Below, piece after piece: positions 1 through 11,632 of a stretch of DNA of 64,000 bases. Each line of letters opens with the position of its first letter. Position 1 is the stretch's first letter. The position numbers were made by a program, and so were the translations under genes. This DNA is from Skeletonema tropicum (taxonomy: Eukaryota; Bacillariophyta; Thalassiosirophyceae; Thalassiosirales; Thalassiosiraceae). The notes beneath the pieces were generated by a model. That model was not told the DNA's origin and ran no database searches. It worked only from the letters and a program-made list of their open reading frames with translations. The stretch spans positions 434,001-498,000 of the forward strand of contig CM074138.1 in the NCBI GenBank assembly GCA_037178625.1, given 5' to 3'.

Positions 1-2
1 AG

Positions 3-2007
3 CAGCAGTCCGCATCCTACAATGTTCGTGTCCGATATGAGGACATCCTCACTTTCATTCAAGGATCTTTGCTTGTTAGTAGCAGTGATAAAGGTACCTT
101 TGATAGAGACATGGATGATGGAGATGAAGATGAAGATGGAGATGGAGATGGAGAAGAACCTTCATCGTTAAAGTTAAGGCAGCAATGTCTCAAACAGATT
201 CCCACCATGTACGAGATTGCAAGGGGCAAGAGCAGTAAGTAAAACCTCGACAACAAACAATTTATTGCCTATCAAATAGTGTGTTGTACATTTCTGCTCC
301 AGCTCGTCATGGAGGGAAATCACTATGATACCAAGCTTGGAGAATTGCTAGGAGCAACGCTCGGTCCCTTGGCGGAAAGCGTGCAACATACAAAAGACAG
401 TCTAGTCCGGGATCTCAAAGCAAAGGGAGGAAAGGAGCACCTCGTTATGTTCATCACAGGTCCCGCTGGTTGTGGCAAGAGTACAACTATGGAAGCAGCC
501 CAATACTACTGTCACAGATTTTGCACTGCTATCGCAGCCGCCTTCAATGATTATACCTTCTACTTCACTGCAACGACTGGGTCAGCTGCAGCTCTCTTTG
601 GAGGAACAACAATCCACAGCGCAGCCCACTTGAACAAAAGTAGGATCAATGATGAGATGAGGGCTATTTGGCGCGATGATGTGCGAATCCTCATTATTGA
701 TGAAATATCTTTTTTCAAGGCAAACGATGTCGTAAAACTTGACAAACAGCTGAAAAAGCTGACAGGCCGATATGACATGGTTTATGGGGGGGGGTTTCAA
801 TAGTCTTCTCTGGAGACTTCCACCAACTGAAGCCAATCTGTGCAGAAGATGATGTCCTCTACTCAGACTCCGATGCAGCTTCAATTTGGGAGAATACTAT
901 CAACTGTGCCATCTTTCTTGATAATAGCCACAGATTCAAAGACGACCCCGAGTTTGGGGAAATACTCGCTAGAATGAGAATGGGGGAGGATACACGTGAA
1001 GATAGAGAGCTAATAAACAAGCGCGTCGTCAGCCTAGTACTAGCTCCACTTCCACGCTAACATTGCCCGAACACGCACCTGACGCATGTTTTGCATGCTC
1101 TACCAACAAAGAACGAAATGGCGTCACGGCATCATCATTCAAAATGCACATCGATGAATCGCATCCTACCATTGATGACGATAGCCCACCTCCTGATCAC
1201 ACTTTCATAATTGAGGCATCAGTATCTATATCCAAAACGACTGAGAATGAAAGCGGCAACAGCAAGAAGAGGAAACGAAGGCAGCGTAGAAAAGTTTCCG
1301 CGCATTTCCATGACACTGTCATCACGCAGCTGGGAGATGATGACATAAGGTCAACCGAGTTTGCAGCAAAAGGAGCTAAAATCGAGCCTGCCCTGCGCAT
1401 CTACCCCGGATCCCACCATATGTGCATAACGAATGAGGATCTTGACCAAGGGCGAGGCAACGGGACTCTTTGCAAGTGCTTGAAAATCAAACTTAGAAAG
1501 GATGGGCGGGAGAGGAGGTGGAAAAATTGGGATGGAAAGAAGGTATGGACTGTGTCGGTTGACGACGTCGAGTGGGTGGAGTTTGAGCATTACCCAACCA
1601 CCGGCACCAAAGCACGGACCTTCAAGCTCAAACCACAAGAATTCTCAGCCACAATCAAGTTCCCTCTGACTGAAACAATCAGTACAACCATCGGCAACGC
1701 CAAGGTCAAACAGGTTCCTGTCAACTCTAACATAGCAACAACAGGCCACAAGCTCCAGGGAATGTCCAAAGACATCCTCATCGTCAATGACTGGAATTAT
1801 CGATGCGTGAACTGGGTCTACGTTGTCTTGTCGAGGGTGAGAACACTAGCTGGACTGTATCTGATGAAACCCTTAGACCTGGAACGCGGCTTCAATATTC
1901 CTCAAAATCTCATTCGCTTCGAGCAACGTTTGAAGGACACCAAAGAACGACCAGTTCTCGACATGTTGGGTTACCAATCAAATGCAGAGATCGATACAAT
2001 GCAGTGA
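3..2007 (+). pseudogene. PIF1-like (Helitron-type) DNA helicase, frame-broken
   Basis: This is a superfamily 1 helicase of the PIF1-like class, which would unwind DNA using ATP. An upstream reading (3-234) ends at a GTAAGT donor at 235; acceptors at 279 or 302 are possible and only the 279 one keeps frame. The next piece has Walker A (GPAGCGKST, about 460-485) and Walker B (ILIIDE, about 690-706). At a run of nine G near 786-794 the frame shifts, and motif III (GDFHQLKP) continues in the next frame to a stop at 1058. A second shift near 1040-1060 leads into the last piece (1063-2007), which carries the C-terminal GHKLQGMSKD and VVLSRVRT motifs typical of the family. Such genes are often multicopy and mobile in diatoms. 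The breaks may be real decay or assembly indels. The left end may be cut by the window. Confidence 0.7.
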
Positions 2008-2264
2008 AGAGTTTTACTATTACTAGTAATCAGAAAGTTCATAAGGAGAAACTGCTCAGCAGATTGTAATTGTAATAAGAAAAAACAGGCTCTTACAAGC
2101 TCTTTGCTCTGTAAGGCAAAGAACAGTTCTTCACATGTTGGCATACTGCTCAGCACCAATCTCATAATCATATAATAACAACTAGAGAATACATTATACA
2201 GATGAACCTTTTGGATCTACGAAAGCACCTACCCAAAAAACAAGTGCTCTATTATGCTAACTTT

Positions 2265-5200
2265 ATGCAGCAAGAGAATTTCGTGCAGCAAGAACAGAAG
2301 CACGAAAGCCGGGAGAAGCTTGCCCTGCCGCCGCACGCCAATGTAAGAAAAGGGGACGAGTTAACCTTAATCTGTTAGAAACAAGTACTCTAGTAGAAGC
2401 TTCCCTATGTAGGAGCTCCAGGTTCACGTAGGAATTTCTAATATCTATCGTACTTTTTTCGGCACAATGTACTTGATTAAGTTGAAGCAAGGCTTTGCTA
2501 GCTACTTTAACTTTTCTTATGAATTAATTGACTCTTTGAAACTGCGATGTGGTGGCCCAATACGTTGTGTATTTGTTGGGTTTCTTTTACATCTATCCTA
2601 CTTATCCAAACACCTTCAAATAAGTGGTTCTCTCTCAAGGCATCATAGAGGCAATCTAATGTTAGATGTAGAAACTGTCCTCGTCCCGCTGCACAGCTGG
2701 ATAAAAAATGAGGCGAAAAGGAATCAACAGGCGAATGGCATCCTTCTGAATAAAAAATTGATTGTTTGCCAGGCCACTGTCGCCTATGGGATAGTTGAAT
2801 TGATTCTGCGCGCACAACGTCATGCAGCCGCGAACAAGAATGGTCGATCTTTGGAAGAAGAAATGCGTGTAGACAACTTTGCCGTCTACGTGGTGAAAAA
2901 CAATTCGAATTCCACTCTAAGGCCCTGGGATGACATCAAAGGAGTCAGTATGCTATCTCCCAGTTTATCTATCTCAATCGAGGAGCCGTCTTATCTAAGT
3001 TATGTGATGATGGAAGAAGATGAGGAAAACGATGGCCAAACAATCGAAGGGAGATGTTTAGGAGTAGAGTTGATATCACCGCTTCTGGAGAACTCTTTAA
3101 CAATTTCAGGCGATGCAGTCGGAAAGACAGTGAGTGTTGAAGAGAACAAGCATTATCTCTCCTTACTCGCGAAGCTACTTTACAAGCTATTTTTCGTCGA
3201 GCAACTCATTGAAGATTCACCAAGAATGGAGGAAGACTACTCAGAACAGCCCGATTCTAAGTTGGATCGTCACCCTCGCAAAAAGCTCATGTTATCCCGC
3301 GCTCAAGTGGACTATGATCAGCACAACTCTACCAGAAAAGATCCACGTGTTATACGTATGAGAAAGAGTGGACTTCCAGCATCTCTTTGCGTCATGATTG
3401 AAGATTTAGAGGACAGTGATCAACCATCATCGGATGATGCGTATACGTCACTGGAAGATGTGGCGAAAGATTTGCATCTGTTGCTACTCGACCCAGAACG
3501 TTTCTTGTTCGACCAAGTAGTGCAGGATGATGCTGCTGTTAGTGTCATGCAACTTAACTACAGAAAAGGGAAACTCTACGGGAGAGATAAACAAGAATCC
3601 CTCATTACGGACGCATTTTGTCGAGTATCGCGTGGAACGAGTGAGGCAATCCTCATTGGCGGTTTCTCTGGATCAGGGAAGAGCATGTTGGTCGATAGTT
3701 TGAGAACTAAAGTGGACGTTGTGGGGGGATATGTGATCAAATATAAGTTCGATGACATTAATCAGATGAAATCGCTGTACGGTTTAATTTCGGCATTCAA
3801 TCAATTATGCCAGATGATTAAAGATAGGAGTTCTGCAGCAGGTTTGGCAAAGATCGCAAAGCAGCTTCGTGAAGATTTTGGAGTTGATATCAATCTTTTG
3901 ATAAGATTGCTTCCAAGTGTCAGTATACTCTCGCACGACTTCCTCAGTCCACCGACTTCACCAGGTTCACCAACAGATAATGCTGGTGAACAAATGAATA
4001 CCCAAAGCGTTGGCTATACATTGAATCGCTTCTTGAGAGTGGTATCAAGTCCACGTCACCCAGTGATGGTAAGTTAGTTTGCATATGTTGCCGTGCAAGA
4101 ATTAAAGATCAAAACGCGCTCATCTGTGATTTTCTTACCTGCTGTAACAGCTCTTCTTGGATGACTTGCAATGGGCTGATGGCAGCGCCCTCGGAGTTAT
4201 CCATACATTACTCTCAGACACAGGGGGCAGCTGCATGCTTTTCGTCGGTACCTATAGGGACAACGAAGTCCAAGCGGATCATGCCATTTTTGACTTGATG
4301 AAGAAGCTGGAGAGTAGCAATGTGCAGACGACCAAAGTAGCTCTGTCTGGCTTGGATCGCGAGAATCTCAACACTATGATATCTGATTCCTTGTGCCTAT
4401 ATCCACGTATCTGCCGATCTTTATCGGATAGTGTGTTTGACAAAACAAAAGGAAACCCATTCTTCGTGTTAGAGTTTATGCAATCATTGGTTGGACGCGG
4501 GCTGCTGCAGTATAACTTCCATATAAAGCGATGGGTATGGAACGAGGCAGCAATACAATCAGAGGAGTGTATGGGAAATGTTCTGTACCTCCTTTCTTCG
4601 AAAATGAAAGTATTGCCTGAAAACTTGCTTTTATCGCTGAAAGTAATAGCTTGCTTCGGGTCTAGTACCAATGAGTCAGTGATTAATTATTTGAGCAAAT
4701 CATCAGAGTATTCCGACATTCAAGATTCGTTGAAAATAGCGATTAGAGAAGGTTTTATTGTGAAAGACGATAAGGGGAACTTCAAGTTTGTGCATGACAA
4801 GGTTCGCGAGGCGGCATACAATCTCATTCCGGACACTGAGAAGAAGAAGGTATGTTGAGTAGTCTGATTATTGCTCGTGTTTTTGTCTAGCCCCACTTCT
4901 TATGTTGCTAACCCGGTGATTTGCTTGTCAAAGTTCCACTACAAGTTAGGAATCATTATGAACTCAAATTGTGAGGGAGAGGCTGAAGGAGACAGAATAT
5001 TCCTGATCGCCAGCCAGATAAATTATGGTGAAGAGTACATCTTGAAAAATAGAGAATTGCGCATCAAGGTTGCGAAGCTGAACATGAGAGCCGGGAAGCG
5101 TGCACTAGATGGCTACAACCACAAGACCGCATATTCTTTTCTGGAGACTGCGTCATCCCTTCTTCCCGAAGATCACTGGGAAAGCTGTTATGAATTGAGT

Positions 5201-6997
5201 CTTCGCCTAAGCATTTTGACGGCGAGAGCTGCCTACTCTTGTCGCCACCTCGACGCAGCAGAGTCAATTTTACAGAGGATTTTTGAGAAAGCGCTGTTAA
5301 CAAAAGACAAGTTACCTGCTTACTCTTTGTTGGGTACAAGTGAGTTCCTTCTCTTATGCTACATTTGGTATTGTCACATCTAGTTTGTCTCTAACGAAAG
5401 CGCCTTTCATTATCTTAAATAGTGTACCAAACTGAGGGAAAAGTCGAGGATGCTCTCAATATATACTTATCTGTCTTGACTCAACTCGGGGAAATAATAC
5501 CAGATTCAGTTACCACTGAAACTTCAACATCTATTGTCACAGAAACGCTGAATATGTGCGGAGAAATCTTGAATGATGAGTGGAATCAGACTAAGATGGA
5601 AGATTCTCTCTGCTTCATTACGAAGTACTACTGCGAATTGACTTTGGCTGCCTACTTCTGTAAACCGCGACCGTACGTCACCTATATTTCTTGCAAAGCG
5701 GTCCAGCTGTGCCTACGGAATGGAATGTGCCACTCCGCCCCGCTATCTTTTCTGAATTTTACAGTGTTTGCCCTCAGCGGAGACAATTTTCCACTCATAT
5801 TGTAAGTTTGTGCCGAACTTGTTGGGTCGTATCGAAAATGTCGCATTTTATCTCTAACTTTTTCCTTCGCGATCCTCAATTCACAGTCGCATTGGAAGTG
5901 GTGCCGTTTCATTACTAGAGAGATTCAACATTACAGATCGAATATGCGACTGCTATTACCCATTTTACGCTGGCGTCGCTTGGAAAGTAGAATCTTTCCA
6001 ATTGTGCGCAGATAAACTTATCCAAGCTTTCTCATCGGGATTATCCAATGGTAACCCCAATGTCGGGATCTATTGTCTGATGCAAGCCAATTATATGTAT
6101 ACTTTCTGTGGTAAAGACTTGAGGTGAGTTGTTACCAACTGTTTAGATGTCAAAATCTTTTTTTTCAGTCTGCCTCAACATTTTCTGTTCACCTTACAAA
6201 AGATCTTTACTAGTGGAAATAGATTATTACCTCAATTTTTTGAAGTCTTACAAAAATGAGGTCGCAAAGAATTATTTCCTCGCCAATCGTGAGACTGTCT
6301 CCATGCTCATAGACAAAGGTCTTGAGACTGGTATAGAAGTCAAAGCTTCCTTTGGAGATATGGAGAATCCCTTGAATAAACAACGTGAGATGTTCTTCTT
6401 TCACCAGGCAATCAGATGCTTTTGGCTTGGATACACCGAAAGATTCAAACATTTCGCAAAGAAATGCTTGGAAATGTTTGGCCATTTGCATCAGTTTAAC
6501 ACGTGCCAGATCAAATTTTATCATGGTAAGAAGAGGATTCCCCAGCTTAAGCGCACTACGATATCATGTCACACACTCATTATTTCTCACTTTCTTTTTT
6601 CCTTTGCATAGGGCTCTATCTTGTAGAAACGCAAAAGAAGAAGAAAAGCAAAGAAACCTTGCGCGTCGCCATTGCAGATATGAGAGATGCAGCTGCCCTG
6701 TCGGAATGGAATTTCATGAACAAGTTGGAGTTACTTGAAGCTGAATTATACTCATTTGATAAGAAAAGTAACCAAGCCATAGCATCATACGATGCCTCGA
6801 TCGCGTCGGCTCGCAACTCTCGATTCTCTCATGAACAGGGCTTAGCGTGTGAAAAGGCTGGGTTTCACTGCAAGAGAGAGAAAGATAGAGGAAGGGCATT
6901 GGAATATTTCCAACAGGCTCGAGAATGTTACGAAGAGTGGGGTTCTTGCACGAAAGTAGATTTTATCCAGAAAGAAATAGATCAGCTTAACAACTAG
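2265..6997 (+). CDS. STAND/AAA-type ATPase with TPR-like C-terminus, 8 exons
   Basis: A signalling NTPase resembling the AAA module of cyanobacterial multi-sensor kinases. Proposed exons are 2265-2342, 2413-4068, 4151-4849, 4934-5339, 5423-5801, 5887-6123, 6203-6525 and 6612-6997. All junctions are GT-AG and keep frame, giving about 1,387 residues. Exon 1 is least certain; the ATG at 2467 is the alternative start. Residues 30-340 are poorly conserved and may be a worn protein-kinase-like domain (inference). The AAA_16-like domain begins at LYGRDKQ in exon 2, with P-loop GGFSGSGKSM near 3658 and Walker B LFLDDLQWAD at the start of exon 3. Exon 3 ends in the FVHDKVREAAYNLIP segment that follows the ATPase in this family. 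Exons 4-8 read as helical repeats. There is no cyclase or histidine-kinase output domain before the stop. Its ligand is unknown. Confidence 0.8.
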
Positions 6998-7622
6998 GCC
7001 CCAGAACTAGGATCACATTGGACGGACAGCGTCTCACGGGACAATTAACGCCGTAGCCGTAGCAGCTTTGGCACTTATTATCTTGTGCGTCTTCATTTAT
7101 ACAGTAAGTTCTCAAAAGTCCAAGAAGTGCCTGTGCCTTGATCTCTATCTATTGTACCTAAGTTCTGCGGTCATGTCACATCCTGATTGTCTTCCGCAAA
7201 AATTGCTTCCCTCTATATGATCTTCTGCACTGAAGCATATTAAGGACGGTCACATACACGTCATCATCCGCCCTAGAGGCCCTCACGCAGAACGCAGTGC
7301 ACGTAATTATAGTACTTACTACAATGAGTAGTACTCCTAAATAAGTGTTGGAGACAATATCTTAATCAGAGACTTCATAGGCAGACCGAGCGACGCTTGT
7401 CGCTTGCTTGTCTCCTTGGCTAATAAATCCTAAGTCTCACTTTGGTCAATATGTAATATTTATCTTCTCGTTTCTAGGACGTGTGGTATCTAATCGCTTT
7501 CAATCTGGCACTGGAGAGACATAGGACTCCCGCAGCGCTTATCCATGTAGCAGCATGTAGCCCAGCATACCTAACTTAGCATTTTACATAATTATCAACA
7601 TCTTTGATGGTATCATACTATC
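6998..7622. other. Intergenic, no gene recognised
   Basis: This lies between the ATPase stop and the ABC transporter start, both on the plus strand, so it should hold a 3' end and a promoter. A short open stretch near 7013-7090 would encode a hydrophobic segment but has no start codon and no recognisable continuation. I see no RNA gene or strong repeat. Confidence 0.6.
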
Positions 7623-9581
7623 ATGTCAACAGACGCAAAAAAGAGACGCGCAGATAGTGCCGTCGATAACATCGGTATCATTGAAACGTCCTTCCGAGGA
7701 ATCCCTTCGCGGAGCGTGCAGTCAGAATCCCGGGAGGGACGATGTTATCTTGAAAAATGTGAAGTGGTCAGCCGTGCAGTCTCCTCTTGTGGCGCAGAAA
7801 AGAACCTGGGTGTAAATGCTAAGAAGAAGGTGCTGTTACACCCATTACGGGTAGATATACCGGCTGGATCGGTCACAGCAGTTCTGGGTGGCGCTGGTAG
7901 TGGAACGAGTACGCTGTTGAAGTTTCTCGCTGGGCACATGGACCGAGGCGTGGATTATGTTGGAAGAGGTGAGTTAAAGAAACATTGATTTATCATTCTT
8001 GATTTATTCAGCATACCACGTGAGTTCATTTATATGTACATGATTTGTTTAGTTAATCTACCAGGATCAAAATCATATTTTGCACAAGAGACACATCTTC
8101 ATCGATTTTATACACCTCGGACATATATCAAGCATTATCAACGCCTGATGAATAATATTGATACAATTGATGATGAACGTCTGCTGGACGCATTGAGAAT
8201 TGATACGGACCGACGTGATACAATTGTCGGAGATCTGTTCAAGAAAGGCTTGAATCCAGGTGAACAAAGGCGGTTGGATCTGGGCTTGACGGTTTTGGGT
8301 GCTCCTGATACTCTCTTTTGTGAAAACCCGATCTTGGGCATCGATAGTGAAACATCGCTCAATATTATGGAGTTTCTCAAGGGCTATGTTACGAAATGCT
8401 CACAGCGACGTGTGATTGTAGCACTTGATCGGCCATCTCCCTTTGTTTTTAACCTTGTTGATAATGTCATCTTGCTCAGCAAAGGTCGAGTGGTATACGA
8501 GGGACCACGCTTTGATTTGGAAAACTTCTTCGCACACAATGGAAAGCCTACGCCAAAACGATTTGCACCTGCAGAGCATTACATTGCATGTGTCTCTAAT
8601 TTTAGGTCGGACAATAATTCTGTGAACTGGGAATCGGCTTTTAAGCAATGGCAAGAGAAAATGGATGAAGACGAAGGAGACCATTTTGCGGATGACATTG
8701 AGACTTGTTTCCCTTCCGCTGTCCCAGAAGTGCTGTTGAATAAAATGCAAGAGAACACTGCATCGTCTTGGAAGAAAAGTTGGATTACGTTTTTAGCATT
8801 GCTACAAAGATCACTTCTTGAAACGCTCAAGAATCCTGGTATACTTCATTTGCGGATACTCATGTACACACCCTTCACACTCTTTTTGGGTCTACTATTC
8901 TACGACCTACACGATGACCAAACCTACGGTCCAGTCAACCCTAGGGCAGCTCTTCTCTTCTACAGCAGCTCATTCTACATCTTCATGGTTGTTGCCGTCT
9001 TGCCCTTTTTGGCGAAAGAAAGGCTAATTTGCTGTAAGGAGGTTTTGAATGGATGCTATCACCCAATTACTCATCACTTCGCAGTATCAATTGGAAGCAT
9101 ACCAAATGTAGTGATTTTGTCATTCACCATCACCATTGTACTGTTGAGCATGGTAAAATTTCAGAATCCAGTACAGTTTTTCCTCATCCTGTTGCTAGCA
9201 CTTTGGAACGCGGAGTCTTATGCAATACTCATGACGTCTTGTGTCACAAATTACATCTTGGGTATAATCATTTTGGCTGGAATCTTCGGCCTAGCAATGC
9301 CTCTGGAAGGGTTCATGTTAGTTCCTTCCATGTTTCCGAGTTATCTGCGATGGCTTTATCTTGTTCCTTTCCACACATACGTGTTCCGATCGCTCATGTA
9401 TAATGAGTTTTATGGTAACGCAGTCGGAGAGTCGGTGCTCAAATCATATGAAATTGAAGATACAAACATAAAACAAGACATGATTGTGCTGCTGTGTTAC
9501 AGTCTTGTCATTCATTGCGTCAGTGTAGCAGTGCTGCTTTTCAGTTCTCGACGAAGGACAAAGAAGCAAAAAGACTCATGA
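7623..9581 (+). CDS. ABCG-type half transporter with degenerate ATP site
   Basis: Two exons, 7623-7968 and 8053-9581, with an 84-bp GTGAGT-AG intron, give 624 residues. The order is one nucleotide-binding domain and then an ABC2-type membrane domain with about six hydrophobic segments (residues 370-610), as in ABCG half transporters that export lipids or small molecules. The fold is recognisable but the ATP-site residues are changed. Walker A reads GGAGSGTST, with Thr at residue 95 where Lys is expected. The signature reads LNPGEQRR instead of an SGGE type. Walker B reads LFCENP where LDEP is usual. The H-loop reads LDRPSP where a His-Gln-Pro type is usual. The Q-loop Gln (YFAQE) remains. The reading frame is otherwise intact, so this is probably an expressed partner subunit or non-hydrolysing transporter and not a simple pseudogene (inference). 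Confidence 0.85.
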
Positions 9582-9923
9582 CGAGATTCATAAATATGTA
9601 TGACTTGAGCAAGATCTACTTTGTACAGTGGCGAAATTAAATGTTAACTTCTGTGTGAACTGGAGTACTTATCTGATCCCCAGTGTTCATAGGTTGTCTA
9701 GTGTACACGTAATAATATCATCCGGCAGAGTAATGATACCCAAGCATCCAATGCAAGAGGTAAAAGCCAGTCAATATTACAAACTTGAGGTGATTTGATG
9801 AAGTGCAGTATGGCTAAAAAGATATCACATCAGTGACAAGATTTTAGTCAACCAACTTGCCTCGCATCTGTTGATTCATTTTCTCGTGTCTGTTATCATG
9901 GTTCCTTTCAGTTGTGCTCCCTT
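9582..9923. other. Convergent 3' intergenic region
   Basis: This separates two genes that converge, the ABC transporter (plus) and the zinc-repeat protein (minus). I find no ORF, RNA gene or strong repeat, so it probably holds the two 3' ends. Confidence 0.6.
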
Positions 9924-10646
9924 TTAGTATAATGCTTGGAGTGAAGGCGAGGCAACATTTGCAACAGCAGTGCTTGACCTAGCACCATGTTTGATGCATA
10001 CGCCCTTCTTGACGGCTTGATTAGGACAATCTTGAATGCAGCAACGCTTGACTTTGGCTCCATGTCCTACGCACACACCACCCTTAACGGCTTGATTATT
10101 ACAACCGTCATGAGCACAACGTTTGACCTTGGCACCATGTTTCACACAAACACCTCCAGACTTGGCTTGATTAGTGCATCCATCAACAGAGCAATCGGCA
10201 TGTCGCCTTTTTTGACTAGCAGCTCCACTCTTCTTGACCTTGGCTCCATGGCGCTTACATACGCCCCCTTGTACTGACTGATTAGTACAATCACTCACGG
10301 TACAGAGCTTGCGCTGCTTCTTTGCACCGTGCTTGCAGCAGCGGCCACCCTTTTGTGCAAAGCTGTTACATCCGACAGCAGAGCAGCGATATACATACTT
10401 CCGGGGCTGCTTTTTTGGCGGTTGAGATGTTGGACTGACCTCATGGCAGAGCAAATCATTATCCGAAGCGCAAGGTGTGATTGAACGCGGTGAGGGTGGG
10501 TGATCCTTGCGTTTATGATTGCTAGCCGCTGTCGTTGTTGATGTCTGGGAAGATTCCGCTAGGATAGCCGCCTTCGCCAGCATATGCAGGCCGGTGGAAC
10601 CATGCTCGGTCGAGGCAGCGGTTGTAAGCGAAGCGGAAAAACTCAT
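9924..10646 (-). CDS. WRKY19-like zinc-repeat protein, five C-X4-C...C-X2-H repeats
   Basis: A 240-residue, single-exon protein. Residues 1-80 are Ser/Thr-rich with basic clusters (KRK, KKQPRK) that could act as a nuclear signal. Residues 85-225 hold five tandem copies of a C-X4-C, about eight residues, GGVC, X2, HGAK unit of about 22 residues, each ready to bind a zinc ion. The same unit occurs in plant proteins annotated as WRKY transcription factor 19 and in large families in diatoms, where its function is not established; nucleic-acid binding is a guess. The last repeat has KKGVC in place of GGVC. The ATG at 10646 is the only in-frame start before the repeats. The upstream kilobase contains a duplicated 75-bp block that could be promoter or transposon debris. 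Confidence 0.85.
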   Translation of the reverse strand: MSFSASLTTAASTEHGSTGLHMLAKAAILAESSQTSTTTAASNHKRKDHPPSPRSITPCASDNDLLCHEVSPTSQPPKKQPRKYVYRCSAVGCNSFAQKGGRCCKHGAKKQRKLCTVSDCTNQSVQGGVCKRHGAKVKKSGAASQKRRHADCSVDGCTNQAKSGGVCVKHGAKVKRCAHDGCNNQAVKGGVCVGHGAKVKRCCIQDCPNQAVKKGVCIKHGARSSTAVANVASPSLQALY

Positions 10647-11632
10647 GTTGTGTACTCCTAGTTTGTAGCGTCGTCGGTCTTATGTTTCGTCGCACTGGAA
10701 AGATGCAGCAGATGGGCAGAGGCCTAAATGGTGGATGACGCAGCCAGTGGGGTTGGATATCAGCGATTTGTGGTAGACAAAGCCCAGCATTGCACTCCGG
10801 CTGCAAGCCAGCTGTTCGCTGGTAAATGGTGTGCACCGCGCTGGGTGCAAGCCTGAAGAGCAAAGCATCGACAAAGTTCAAGAAACTCGTTTGCTGAGTT
10901 AGAAAAAGGCCTGTTTGTTTGAAGATAATACGAATTCCATCGCATGTATACAGGGCCACAGCTGCAAAACAGAAGGCGTTTTCTTTTTCACAGCGCATGA
11001 CGTGGGAGCAAATCGCGTCGTCGACAAAGTTCAGAAAATCAGCTGCTGTTTTTTTGGAGAAGTAGGTGTTTGATATGGATTAATACTAATTCCATTGTTC
11101 GTAGGATAAAGTTACCTAAAAAACTCAACAAAAGTACGATTCAAACTCTGTCGCCAGCTGTTGAGCTTCTCGCGCGAACTGCGCTTTTGAGAGACGTGTT
11201 GGACGTGACGCTTCTTTTTTGGGCTGAATGAACTGTCGCGTCGTTCTTCTCTGGTTCGCATGTCGCACGCTGGTCCGTTGGATGGTCACAGCTGCGAATA
11301 ACGCTTTCGGCGAGTGCACTCCAAACAATATAGGGAATAAGAAGTAGTAGGAGTAGTGGAGTGCACCAATCATTCTTTTACCAGGCGGAGCGCGCGACAG
11401 GCCATTATTTATCATAATGGAGTACATAAAATGAAGGTAATGAAGTAAAGCTCCAAATTATCCAATTATTGACGACAACACTCTTTCTAAAAAATATATC
11501 AATTTCAATTACTCTGACAAATACTGTCTGTCTTCATACTACGTACATTACCAAGAGGATCTCTAGAATCTACAATTTCTTCTGAATGTCCACTTTAACT
11601 TCACACGAAGCTGCCACTTTCCCTTCCCTCCT
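10647..11632. other. Intergenic between zinc-repeat gene and SDHA
   Basis: About 1 kb holding the 5' side of the zinc-repeat gene and the 3' side of SDHA. A 100-codon minus-strand ORF (11125-11427) is basic and resembles no family I know, so I leave it uncalled. The region contains a diverged direct repeat described separately. Confidence 0.5.
10868..11095. repeat. Diverged direct repeat, two units about 153 bp apart
   Basis: Units at 10868-10940 and 11021-11095 both begin TCGACAAAGTTCA and both end in AATTCCAT, with scattered matches and small indels between. The sequence just upstream of each unit is also partly alike. It looks like an old local duplication. Confidence 0.55.

Noticed and set aside
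6169..6202. Acceptor at 6166-6168 for exon 7 of the STAND ATPase
   Set aside because: It has a better pyrimidine tract but leads to an early stop; the AG at 6201-6202 keeps the family-like reading.
8012..8019. 8-bp micro-exon in the ABC transporter gene
   Set aside because: It gives the wrong phase for the next exon; a single 84-bp intron (7969-8052) keeps frame and matches other intron sizes.
11125..11427. 100-codon minus-strand ORF upstream of the zinc-repeat gene
   Set aside because: No family resemblance, no clear promoter, and composition like surrounding intergenic DNA.
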